Below, piece after piece: positions 33,869 through 43,510 of a DNA stretch of 64,000 nucleotides. The stretch covers positions 125,123,741 to 125,187,740 of the forward strand of contig CM041465.1 of NCBI GenBank assembly GCA_023213395.1, given 5' to 3'. Under the pieces are notes generated by a model. It had not been told where the DNA came from, did no database searches, and saw only the letters and a program-made list of their open reading frames with translations. A program made the translations under genes and the position numbers. Source of the DNA: Cycas panzhihuaensis (Eukaryota; Cycadophyta). Within the stretch, counting starts at the first letter, position 1. Each line of letters begins with the position of its first letter.

Positions 33869-34600
33869 AACTTGTTTTCACGGCATGTCTGTAACATTTC
33901 CCTCAAGTTCTCCATGTGATCCTTCATTAATCCATACAATGTCCAATCGTCTAGGAATACGGCAATTTTTTCTCCGATAAATTTCTGAAATATGTTGATT
34001 ACAATTCGTTGGAATGTAGCTGGTGCATTCGTAAGACCGAATGGCATCACTTTATATGCATACGTTCCTCATTCTGTCACAACTGTGGTTTCCGCTTGAT
34101 CTTCTGGGGCAATCTGTACTTGATTGTACCCGCTGAATCCATCGGTGAAGGAGTATATTTCATTTCCTCCTACTGCTTCCAGAATATCTTCTGTAAAAGG
34201 TAACGGAAAGGGATCCTTCTTTGTTACCTTATTTAGTTGTCTATAATCCACACAGACACGGATTTTCCCATTCTTCTTGGGAACTACCACTACAAGGCTC
34301 ACCCAGTCATTGTAGTCGATTTCAGAATATATCCCGCCCAACATTTTGTCTAGTCCTATTCACATTTTCCTTATATTTGGGATTCATTCAGATGGCCTCT
34401 GCTTTTACTGGGTTTCGCATCTTCCACTAAATCAATATGATGCATTCCTATTTCCGGAGGAATGCCTTTTAGGTCCTTGTACGACCATGCAAATACGTCG
34501 CGGAATTCTTCAAGCAACTGCTGGGCTTCCGCTACTGTCTGATGATCCCAATAATTTCTAATTCGTATGAATTTGGGATTGTCTTGGCTGCCAACATTAA
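33784..34600 (-). pseudogene. gypsy-B reverse transcriptase
   Basis: N-terminal block FRDVFAWSYKDLKGIPPEIG (34440-34530), then VVVPKKNGKIRVCVDYRQLN, the active region DGFSGYNQVQIAPEDQAETT, a TGA near 34069-34071 where Trp is expected, MPFGLTNAPATFQR and the catalytic FLDDWTLYG near 33950. A frame change near 34370 lies between the first two blocks. FxDD rather than YxDD fits this branch of Ty3/gypsy. Confidence 0.9.
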
Positions 34601-34689
34601 TCTCAATAGTTTTCAACTTAGTTATTCCAACATCTTCTGTATTTCCGGTTTTGTGTCCCGGAGTATCCTCTAACATTCTTTCTCCAATA

Positions 34690-35830
34690 TTAAGTTCTGT
34701 GAATTCTGCAGGGTAATTCATAATTTCTTCTTCTTCACTATGTACTGATTCTTCCTCCTCTTGGCTTGTCAGTTCTTGTTCTAGTTTTATACTCATTAAT
34801 CTAATATGCTTTAGAATTCTATCTATTTTCTTGTTTTTCGAGGTATGCCTAAAGGTTTTTATAAAGGATTTCTTCAAACTTCCCCAAGTCACGTCTAAAC
34901 TTTGTTCCTTTCCAAGGAACCAGTCCTTGGCTACACTTCCCAGGGTATGGTAGAAGTAGTTAGGCGAATTTTGTTTGGGTATACTTAAGGATATCCATTT
35001 TTGTTTACATTTTTGTATATGCTCCCTAGGGTTTTGACCTACATAGAATAAGGGGGTGGTAATTGTGTTGGATGATTAAATCGAATTCGAAACATCGTTT
35101 GTAGCTCTTTCCAACTTTTAAGAATGGCTTGGTGGGCTAGGTACCAATACCAAGCCTTTCCCCGTAAGGTCAATACTAGGTCCTGTTGCCATTGGGTTTT
35201 GTCCCAATTCCCGTGTTCTATCCAATATTCAACACAATGAGTTAGGTGGGTGGTCCCATATAACTGCTCTCCGTAGAATGGCTTCACATGCTTCCCAATG
35301 TAAATTTCATGATTTATTTCTTCTGGGATAATAACTCTATTGTCTAGACCAGAGTCTCTAGAAGTACTTACCAGTGATTCTCCTTCCATTTTCCTGGTTT
35401 CGACGCCAATCGTTGGAAGGGATCGGTTGCTGGGTGGGTATACTTCTAAGGAAGAGGAGGAAGGAATATTATTTTTTTCCTCGAGTTGTAATAAGGGGGG
35501 GGGGGGTAGGGAATCTACCTCAGGACCCACGCCTGATGTAGAAGGGAGGTCAGGGTTACTATTAGCTACTACAAAACTATGAAAAATATTATGTAAACTA
35601 GGGGGTTGTTGGTCTAGTTGGCTGTCATCCCTTAAACTATCATTAGTCATTATATACTCAAAAGAATCTAAATTATCATTAATGTCTTTAGTTACACATT
35701 TGGATAATAAATTACATCTATGAGAAGAGGAGTTTACTTCATAGGTATCCTGCAGCCAATAATCCACGAATCTCATTCCGTGTTCGTTATCCGAAGAGTT
35801 GTATATTTCCCCAAAATAGGTCGGTTCTTC
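34690..35830 (-). pseudogene. gypsy-B second Gag-like domain between protease and RT
   Basis: About 370 residues inserted where RT would normally follow protease. It has an acidic N-terminal segment (FVDYWLQDTYEVN), a Ser/Pro linker (PSTSGVGPEVDS), then a Gag-like core: HVKPFYGEQLYG, LVLTLRGKAWYWYLAHQAIL and SWKELQTMFRIRF. This repeats the pattern of the first Gag core, ARFACTLRGVPLAWYKEIN then SWAKIKKSFEERF. After a short frame-broken gap it continues with KDWFLGKEQS and TWGSLKKSFIKTF, and an Asp/Glu-rich linker into RT. I know of no plant gypsy family with a second Gag core here; a bound cellular role cannot be inferred. Confidence 0.7.
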
Positions 35831-36420
35831 TTCTTGATAATTGGTCGATGTTGTGGGCTCTTCCGCAGTATGATAGAGGTTTTCTTCCCCGAGGGAAGAG
35901 AATGTTGTGTCGCTCGTGATACCGTGGCCGATCCCTCGTCTGGTATCATTTCGATGGAATTCCTTCCCAGCATCGGTAATACTACTTTGTTCCCATTATC
36001 CGATAAGGTGAAGGTCACATTTTTCCAATTTTGGAGGCATTGCGTCTTGTATAGCCATGGCCTCCCCAAGAGTGCTGGATAGGGCGTTGCCCCTTTTTCT
36101 GTTTCCACGATTGTGAAATCAATTTTTACCACAATCCCTGCCACATCCACCTTGATGTCGGCTAATCTTCCCATAGGTCGTACTAATAATTCGTTGGCCA
36201 ATTTCAACGAATATGTTGCCGCTTCCAACTTCGGGCTTCCCAGTTTCCGCCATGTCGAAGCTGGTGATACGTTGATGTACCGCCTCCATCAACAATTACT
36301 TTTGGGAATGTTTCTCCCAGTACCATCATTGTTACCATTGGATCCATATCGAATGATGGCATTATTTGCTTTCAACTCTTTGTAATTCCGTGTTGCAAGA
36401 TTCTCCTTTAATCCAATCAA
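35773..36420 (-). pseudogene. gypsy-B aspartic protease
   Basis: Aligned to gypsy-A protease: active-site region around 36285-36300 reads VDGGG before a one-base frame change, then KLANELLVRPMGRLADIKVD and TPYPALLGRPWLYKTQC. DGG in place of DSG matches the other copies. The C-terminal tail runs into the second Gag-like domain without a clear boundary. Confidence 0.82.
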
Positions 36421-38548
36421 TGACTTGGCATAGGGGGATGGTCAATTGTAGCTGTTTGACCAAATTCTCCATCAACAACAACATTCTCGGAATGTCTTCC
36501 ACTGGTAACCCTTTAAATAGTTCCTCCATTTGCACCATCTGAGGCTGCACCTTTGGCTCTTCTGGTATATTCTCTTTTTCTTTCTGCTTATTTTTCCGTA
36601 CGTATACGTATTTAATTTCTGGTTTTCCCATTCGTAATGTATTTTCTTCCTGAGCTAAGCCATCCAACACTTGTTTTACTTGTTTAAACCAATCCATTGC
36701 TGTTTGCGGATCCGGATATCCTCCGTTCTGTTTATTCTGGAATTTTATGTTTTTAGTTTCTGGTATAATCGTCATTAAGTTGGTAGCTTTGGCCTTCCCT
36801 TTACAATCCTCTGTCTTATGGTCACTCGGGTTGCAGTTGTTACATACGAACGGTTTCTGTTCGTATTCCAGTTTAGTTGGGCATTCGGACTTCCAGTGCC
36901 CAAATTGCAAACAGATGAGGCATCTACCCATTGGTGGTTTCTTTCTCGAGGGCTCTTGTGTACCCCTCGTTGTGTAAATATTTCGAGGTGGGTTGCCTCC
37001 CCTTCCCCTACCTCGTCCTCTGTAGGCTTTCCCTTTGGGATTATAGAAGCAATCCTTAGTCATATGCGTATCTACGCCGCATATGTGGCACCATTTGTCC
37101 TGTTGGTGCAACGCACTATTTTTTAGATTTAGTTCACATTCTTTAGTTGTATGTGAATTCTCTTCACAGCTATGGCACCATTTGGTTATCCTCCCTGCAT
37201 GGTCTTTCCTTTTCGTCGTTTCTTCTTCTTCTCTGCTATTTCTGATTTTTAGCCTGGCCACTTCCTTTCTTAAGGCTTCCAATTCCGATTCCTCTTCTAC
37301 TATTCCCACCTGGCAGAAGGGTCGATTATACTGATTTTGCTTGAGTTCCCTAATCTCTTCTTGCAATCTTAATAATAGGGAGTCATGTCCTCCTGCCTGT
37401 GCATCCATCTCCATTTCAAAATCCAATGCTAAATCTTTGGCATTTTTAAATGATTTCAATGGATAGGCATGCATCATGGCTCTCAATTTTTCATTCAATC
37501 CTCTCACAAAATAGTTCTTCATGTTGTGGTCAGTTACCGTTTCGTTAATCATATTGGCCGCGATGATTTTCATTCTGCTGATATAAGTTAGCACTGATTC
37601 TCCCGACCTTTGTTTAATTTCCCTCAAGGCGATTTCCACTGCTTCGTTACTACGAAACTTCTAAAATCTTTCCTCGAAGGATTTCTTGATCTTTGCCCAT
37701 GAATCATTCTTGTTTATTTCTTTGTACCATGCTAATGGTACTCCCCTCAATGTACAGGCGAATCTAGCTTTTATCTCATCCTCGTCTGTAATCTTTTTCA
37801 CATCAATCAGATTCTGAAAGAGGTATACGTGTTCTCACAGATCCGAAGTGTCGTTGAAAATCAACTTCCCAAAGTCTCTGTAATCATCCATCTTGGGGGA
37901 TTGCAACGGTGTCCCACCTAGTGGTGATTCTTCCCTTCTCTCCTCCTTCGGGGATGCACTTGGAGTGCCTACCGCTGTATTATCTTTCCCAAATAACGAA
38001 TTCTTAAATGGGGTTTTGATGTGTATAGGTTCTACTACACCTGACACTTGTATAGTTAACGGTGTCATTGTAATATATGATTGATCAGATCCCTTTTCTG
38101 ATGAATCCTCCAAAAGTTGTCTTGTGAGCTTATTTTCCCAATATGCCGAGGGACCTTCCTCCGCCTTCTTTTCGCAGTCACTTGGGTCCTTCGGACTGTC
38201 CTCCATAGGTATACTTCCCTTTTTTAAGTTTTCTTGATGCTTCTCATTCACCCTTGCTTTTTCTTCATATTCTGGGCTAAACAAATCATCTTTGATCGGG
38301 GCTGGTGTTAATACCATACATTCGCCATTAGTTCCCTCTTCTTGTTCTTGGGCTGTCTGGGCTACACTTGCCTCAGATCCTTCAACGGACTGTCCCTTAG
38401 TCTCGTTGTTCTGCGATCTTAATCTCCTCACCCTTCTCAGTTTTGATTCCTTCGACCATCTTAATGCCCTTTGTCTGTTGGTTTCCTTCCCTTTGGGTGA
38501 AGTATCCTTTTGTGGCTCTTCTGACCTTGAAGGCCTCTTAGGTGGCAT
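36362..38548 (-). pseudogene. gypsy-B gag with four CCHC zinc knuckles
   Basis: Starts MPPKRPSRSEEPQKDTSPKG at 38548. Head is basic then Glu-rich; capsid core at 37640-37860 (TLRGVPLAWYKEIN) and REIKQRSGESVLTYISRMKI. Stops: TGA near 37835 and TAG at 37661-37663, the latter shared with gypsy-A. Downstream are a Glu/Leu-rich helix and four knuckles: CHSCEENSHTTKEC, CHICGVDTHMTKDC, CLICLQFGHWKSEC and CNNCNPSDHKTEDC (36790-37210), with an RGRGRGRG box between the second and third. Total about 725 codons, long for a gypsy Gag. Confidence 0.92.
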
Positions 38549-38670
38549 TGGAAGGTCCCCTGGCTGCCGATGGCTTAGTTACAACCTGCCATCATGACGG
38601 CAGCTAGGGTCCTCTGCCCTTTACACATTCCTTTCCTTGAAACTCCTGGGCCCTGTCCCTTCTCAATGGA

Positions 38671-38687
38671 CGTAGGCAACGGAACCA
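38671..38687 (-). promoter_or_regulatory. gypsy-B primer-binding site candidate
   Basis: In sense TGGTTCCGTTGCCTACG, one base after the LTR end; identical to that of gypsy-A. Confidence 0.65.
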
Positions 38688-38688
38688 A

Positions 38689-39514
38689 TGTTGACTGATG
38701 TTGTTCCCACTGCACTTGTGGGAACAGTGCACTTGTCAAGGTTACACAGGCTATAGTCTAGTTAGGATACTGTCAACATGGTTATTCACATACATTCCAC
38801 AGATTATTCACAGAAGTATATCACAATAGTACACAGACGCAATTCAACACATATTCAAAGATCGCATCCTTACAAACACAGAGAATACAGTTTTCCACGT
38901 AACTCTTCTTTCCATTAAGTAATAAGTTCAATTACGGAGGGTCGAATGCATTCCTGTGCATTCCAACAGCATACACTCTTTCTGTTACATGCGTACCCAG
39001 ATGGTACTTATCAATAAACACAGCTCCAATTGGCTGTCATGCGTGCTGGCATCCGTACCATTACGTACCCTGAATATTTGGCTCTCACCCTAACCGAATG
39101 GTCCATACGTACCTCCTTAAATGTGCCTCTTCGTACCTTTTGGCTGAAGGGTTATGACTGCCTATCATAACCGTACCTCTTCAGTCATGCGTACCTTTTC
39201 CTTAATCATTAGTTATACACTTAACTAATGTCTTCATCATGTCCATACGTCCGTACGTACGTCTGGCAGCTCCCCAGGCTTCCACTGGTCCCGTACTGTC
39301 GTGCGTACCGCTTCCGTTTAGTTCCGTTCCGTTGCTGGTACGTATCTGTGTTACGTACCCGTTCCAGGTACGCACCTGTCATACGTACCCAGAATGCTGG
39401 TTTTTTCACTGTTTCGCCTTGTGCGTACCTCCGTACGGTCTGTACCTGCACATCTAAGGTTACCCAGCCTACCTCTGGTCTTCCAACAGCCATATGATCA
39501 ATTTATGCCCAACA
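38689..39514 (-). repeat. gypsy-B 5' LTR
   Basis: 826 bp, TGTTGACTGATG to ATGCCCAACA on the plus strand. Densest GTACGTA cluster in the window (39245-39270, 39340-39390). A TAAG/GTTACGTGG-like polyadenylation region lies on the sense strand near 38895-38930. Confidence 0.95.
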
Positions 39515-41073
39515 CTACCAAAATGGTACACACAAACCATACAAGATGCTCAAACACTTGAAAGAAAACACCTGTCTTAAATGAGGCAGCAATCTATAAA
39601 TTATGCACTTATGGCTGAAGTGCTTTCTATTGATAAGCCTTCCACTTTTGAGGAGGCATGTAGAGACAAAAAGTGGAATGTTGCCATGGACGAGGAAATC
39701 CACTCTATTGAAAAAAATGGAACTTGGGATTTGGTAAAATTGTTTAAAAGAAAATAGACAATTAGGTGCAAATGGATTTAGAAAACCAAATTCCGATCTG
39801 ACGATTCAATCAAGCATCACAAGGATCGACTGGTGGCTAAGGGATTTAAACAAAAGAAAGGCATAGATTATGAAGAAACCTTTGCACCAGTTGCAAATAT
39901 GAACACAATCAGATCAATATTGGCCCTAGTTGCACAATGCAAATGGCCAATATATCAAATGGACGTAAAGAGTGCCTTTCTTAATGGCAGTCTTGCAGAG
40001 GAGGTATATTTGAAGCAATCTCCTAGCTATACAATACATAGCAAAAAACACATGGTATGTCACCTTAAAAAGGCTTTATATGGTTTGAAACAGGCCCCAC
40101 GTGCATGGTACTCAAAAATTAATAACTACTTTCAAAGACATGGGTTTCACCGATCCTCATCAAACCCTAGCTTGTACATAAAAGTTAGGAACCAGCATAT
40201 TATCTTTGTCATATTATATGTTGATGACTTAACAATCATAGGAAGTGATACTAAGATGATACAAAATCTCTAAAGGACTTAAGGAGGAGTTTCTAAATGA
40301 CAAATATGGGACTTCTCCATTATTTTTTAGGCATGGAGGTGTGGCAACAGTCAGGCAACATCTTCATCTCCCAAGCAAAATACACTTAGGACATCTTGCA
40401 AAAATTCAAAATGGAGGATTGTAATGCCGCATCTACACCCATGGAGAATGGTGTCAAATTGTCACTTGATGAGGAAGCACAACTAGCAGATTCAACACTC
40501 TACCGACAACTAGTGGGTAGTCTTATCTATTTGACTAACACTAGACCTGATCTTTCATTTGCAGTTGAAATTTGCTCTCGATACATGTCTCAACCCAATC
40601 AAAAGCATTGGTTAGTAGCAAAACGTATACTGAGATATTTCAAAGGCACATTGCATCATGGCCTTCAGTATACACATAATGAGAACTTCACACTGGAAGG
40701 GTTCTTGGATTCTAATTGGGTTCGTTGCCAAGATAGCCAATGATCTATCTCAGGGTATTGCTTTAACCTTGGGTCAGTCATCATCTCGTGGAATTGTAAA
40801 AAAAAAAAACTAATGTTACTTTGTCCTCCACATAAGTAGAATATAAACCTACAGTCAGTGCATATTGTCAAACTATATGGCTTAAAAGGATTCTTATTGA
40901 GGTTGGACTTGAGCAAACTCACTCCATTAGATTGTATTGTGATAACCAAAGTGTGCTCAAGATGACTAAGAATCCAATGTTTCATGAAAGAAATAAGCAC
41001 ATTGAGGTCCATCACCACTTCATCAGAGAACATGTTTAGAATGGTGAAATCGACCTTATCTACAGGCCCACAG
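39515..41073 (+). pseudogene. copia-3 pol, C-terminal part (RT, RNase H up to the palindromic insertion)
   Basis: Resumes at KWYTQTIQD. RT at 39640-40400: EEACRDKKWNVAMDEEIHSI, QMDVKSAFLNGSLAEEVYLK, ALYGLKQAPRAWYSKINNYF and the catalytic FVILYVDDLTIIG near 40205-40235. RT tail and RNase H at 40396-41073: LYRQLVGSLIYLTNTRPDLS, YCDNQSVLKMTKNP and HHFIREHV. Stops at 40273 and 40743, and several later, break it. The last residues before the insert read IYRPT. Confidence 0.9.
41069..41073. repeat. Target-site duplication of the palindromic element (CACAG)
   Basis: CACAG at 41069-41073 and again at 41580-41584. Removing the insert and one copy restores the copia-3 frame (RPTDQQLSDIFTKPL). Confidence 0.95.
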
Positions 41074-41579
41074 TGTTAAAATCACGTCTAACCCTCTCCA
41101 CTACTACCTGCGGGTTTTGGTGTGATGGTGAAAACGTGTTGGTATCAGGGCCAACGTCACGGGGTCGACTCCCGGGGATCCCGACGTATCCACTAATTGG
41201 TGCGCTCGGATGCAAGCGGTTGTAAGTCACGCCGTCGGAGCGGTTCACGTGACGGGCGTGTTAAAATCACGTCTAACCCTCTCCACTACTACCGCGGGTT
41301 TGGTGTGATGGTGAAAACGTAACCAACACGTTTCACCATCACACCAAAACCCGCAGTAGTAGTGAGAGGGTTAGACGTGATTTTAACACGCCCGCCACGT
41401 GAACCGCTCCACGACTGCGGGACTTACAACCCATCGCTTGCATCCGAGCGCACCAATTAGTGGATACGTCGGGATCCCCGGGAGTCGACCCCGTGACGTT
41501 GGCCCTGATACCAACACGTTTTCACCATCACACCAAAACCCGCAGGTAGTAGTGGAGAGGGTTAGACGTGATTTTAACA
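41074..41579. mobile_element. 506-bp palindromic element: inverted dimer of a miniature LTR (TRIM-like) element
   Basis: Two inverted arms, 41074-41320 and 41323-41579, around AA. Each arm starts (from outside) TGTTAAAATCACGTC, so both outer ends are the same end, reading TG..CA. Within the left arm a block of about 62-65 bp occurs twice in direct order (41074-41138 and 41259-41320), like tiny LTRs. Just after the first is TTGGTATCAGGGCC, close to the initiator-Met primer site, then a T-arm-like GGGGTCGACTCCC. No coding capacity. GC-rich compared with its surroundings. A TRIM dimer is my favoured reading; a foldback or SINE-derived element is possible. Confidence 0.8.
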
Positions 41580-41679
41580 CACAGATCAACAACTGTCAGA
41601 CATCTTTACCAAACCACTTGATAGAGAAAATTTTGAAAATTTTAGAAATGGTCTTGGGGTACTCAACATTGTAAACATT
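41580..41679 (+). pseudogene. copia-3 pol C-terminal end
   Basis: Continuation after the palindromic insert: QQLSDIFTKPL then FRNGLGVLNIVN, the usual end of copia RNase H, running into the polypurine tract. Confidence 0.85.
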
Positions 41680-41688
41680 AAGGGGGGG
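41680..41688 (+). promoter_or_regulatory. copia-3 polypurine tract
   Basis: AAGGGGGGG directly before the LTR. The copia-6 copy has AAGGGGGGG at 45422-45430. Confidence 0.85.
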
Positions 41689-41803
41689 TGTTAAAACCTT
41701 TACGTTTTAATATTAAGTTGTGTTATGTAAAGTAAATTTACCAGTTAATGTGATAAAGTACACACACTCATTTCTCTAGTGTGTGTGATATTGTAACTTA
41801 AAG

Positions 41804-42075
41804 GTCAATGTACCCTTACCCTTATACTTACACATTTGTGTGCATGAGGGTCAAGTGTCCTTCATGCAAAGAGCTTGTGTGCATGTTTGACAGGTCAATG
41901 TACCCTTCGCCCTTGTGCTAGCACATTTGTGTGCATAAGGGACAAGTGTCCTCCATGCAAAGAGCTTGTGTGCATGTTTGACAAGTCAATGTACCCTTCA
42001 CCCTTGTACTTGCACATTTGTGTGCATGAAGAAAAGTGTCCTCCATGCAAAGTGCATGTGTGCATGTTTGACAAG
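41804..42075 (+). repeat. Three 90-bp tandem repeats in copia-3 U3
   Basis: Copies start GTCAATGTACCC at 41804, 41894 and 41985 (period 90 and 91). Each carries a GCATGTTTGACA half-site; only the third is followed by its inverted partner. Confidence 0.92.
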
Positions 42076-42088
42076 TGTCAAACATGCA
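42061..42088. promoter_or_regulatory. copia-3 LTR dyad with inverted TTGAC cores
   Basis: Arms TGCATGTTTGACA and TGTCAAACATGCA around AG. Compared with the copia-2 dyad, outer bases differ on both sides in a matched way, so pairing is kept. Confidence 0.55.
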
Positions 42089-42434
42089 AGCTCCCCGAAA
42101 GACCTCCTCCTCTTCTATATATTGAGCCCATTTTCTCATGTAAAGAATGAGAGATGTGATGTAATTTTATGTTGTTCATTTAAATACAAGTCAATCTTAT
42201 TTTGGAGCTAGAATCAATTCCTACTCCTCCATTGTTAGTGCTCATATTTGCTTGTTTGTTTGTTGTTATTATTTGATGCTAACCATCAAACCCCTGCTCC
42301 TCATTCTCCCCACTAAGATCCATTTGCTGTCATTATAGTATCAGAGTCGTCCATCTTGTTTTCCAACAAGTGGTATCAGAGTTGCATGATTTACATTCTA
42401 ACATGCTATCAGAGCCTCCATCCCATTTCTAACA

Positions 42435-43042
42435 GTCGCTAGCTAAAAGAAGAGTCACCCAACCTAGAAAAAATAGCATAATGAGAAAAAAAATGTAGAA
42501 CAGAGGAAGATCCACACATAGGGATGCCAAATGATGATGCAGATGTGCCTAGCAGAGCAATAAAAGATCCTCCAACATGAAGGCAGCAAATAGAATTTTT
42601 TTCCTTTCTTCACAAGCCGCCCAACACTAAGCAACTATGCAACATTGAAACAAAGACAAGTGCAGGCCCAGAGTTAGAGAGATTTAAACCCTTCCTCTTT
42701 TTTACCCTGCAAACAAAAACAGAGAGAAAAACAAAAAAAAAATGCACAAATTTAATTCTTTAAAAAACATTGAAACATTTTTTCCAATATTGAACATCTA
42801 AAAAAAAATTCTTCCTTCTTTTTTTATTTTTTTCAAAATCTTGCAAACCAAAAAAAAAAGGAAAGCCACAAATTTGCAATATACCCTTTTGCACATCCTA
42901 AAGCTTCACAATAGTATATTTTCAAATTTTGAATTTGAAATTTGAGAGAATAAAATGAAGCTACTCCTTTGGTTCGCCTTCAAATGGTGAAGGTTGTCAC
43001 CAAAAAGGAGAATCAACTCACCTTCTCTAAATCCTCAACCTT
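42435..43042 (-). other. copia-5 leader, no ORF
   Basis: AT-rich, A-run-rich sequence lying inside the primer site of a minus-strand copia. No coding signal. Its left edge abuts the copia-3 LTR, so the rest of copia-5 is lost. Confidence 0.55.
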
Positions 43043-43510
43043 GCTATGATACCAAAATGAAGAATGGAAGGATCTAGTGAGAATAGGGAAAGGACAAAAG
43101 TTTATCAAAAAACAAATTAGCTCTCATAACTAAGAATGAAATACAAGCATTAAGCACACATGAAAAATGGAGGTAGAATTGATCTACACTACAAAAATAC
43201 TTGGAATTACTCTAGCAGCATAACAATACACTAAGCTCACAAAAACTACAATACTATACATAAAAGAATGCTCTTATTGTATAGGTGTGAGAGTTCATTG
43301 GATTGTGACACATATCACACATCCATCACGAAAGAAGAGTTCAATTGGGACACTCCTACTTGAATACAAAAGATGGCAACACTTGCCACACATCAATAAA
43401 GTTGACTTATTCACATGAAACATGTGAATAAGTGACATAAGTGAAATGTGAACATAACTTTACAAAAGGTTCACTTTATGCATAAAGGATGAAATATAAA
43501 ATTCCTAACA
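43043..43510 (-). mobile_element. copia-5 primer site and 5' LTR
   Basis: Primer site reads TGGTATCATAGC in sense (43043-43054). LTR of 453 bp, plus strand TGAAGAATGGAAGG (43058) to ATTCCTAACA (43510). A dyad TTATTCACATG/CATGTGAATAA is near 43408-43432. It belongs to a copia family not otherwise present here. Confidence 0.75.

Larger units (their letters stand above)
28923..39514 (-). mobile_element. gypsy-B, near-complete Ty3/gypsy element with extra domains
   Basis: 10.6-kb minus-strand element with LTRs of 831 and 826 bp, exact 5-bp duplication and primer site. Sense order: gag with four CCHC knuckles, protease, second Gag-like domain, RT, RNase H, IN, tandem GTACGTA array, extra ORF, LTR. 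Only a handful of stops or frame changes interrupt it, so it is the best reference for the family in this window. Confidence 0.96.
27415..42434 (+). mobile_element. copia-3, Ty1/copia element, 5' truncated and twice interrupted
   Basis: Plus-strand copia whose coding sequence begins at protease (27417); gag and the 5' LTR are missing. It is split by gypsy-B between 28922 and 39515 and by the palindromic element at 41074-41579; in both cases the reading frame resumes after removing the insert and one target copy. It ends in a polypurine tract and a 746-bp LTR. Confidence 0.9.
41689..42434 (+). repeat. copia-3 3' LTR
   Basis: 746 bp, starts TGTTAAAACCTTTACG and ends CATTTCTAACA. U3 holds three 90-bp tandem repeats (41804-42075) and a long dyad (42061-42088). 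A TATA-like CTATATATTGAG is near 42114. U5 has three primer-like motifs (42336, 42371, 42404). No primer site follows 42434, so this is the 3' LTR. Confidence 0.85.

Noticed and set aside
41150-41180. Adjacent SalI, SmaI and BamHI-like sites suggesting cloning-vector contamination
   Set aside because: The order does not match common polylinkers, both inverted arms carry it, the ends have an exact target duplication and the host frame resumes. A tRNA T-arm-like origin explains GGGGTCGACTCCCGGGG.
41804-42075. CRISPR-like array
   Set aside because: Repeat units are contiguous 90-mers without spacers, in a plant LTR.
41875-42150. Cys-rich repetitive plus ORF of 91 codons, and similar overlapping ORFs
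   Set aside because: Lies in the LTR U3 tandem repeats; repetition of the 90-bp unit (divisible by three) makes a repetitive peptide by chance.
42369-42434. A new element starting after copia-3 (LTR end at 42368 followed by a primer site)
   Set aside because: The same 65 bp precedes the true primer site in copia-4 and copia-F, so it belongs to U5 and the LTR ends at 42434.
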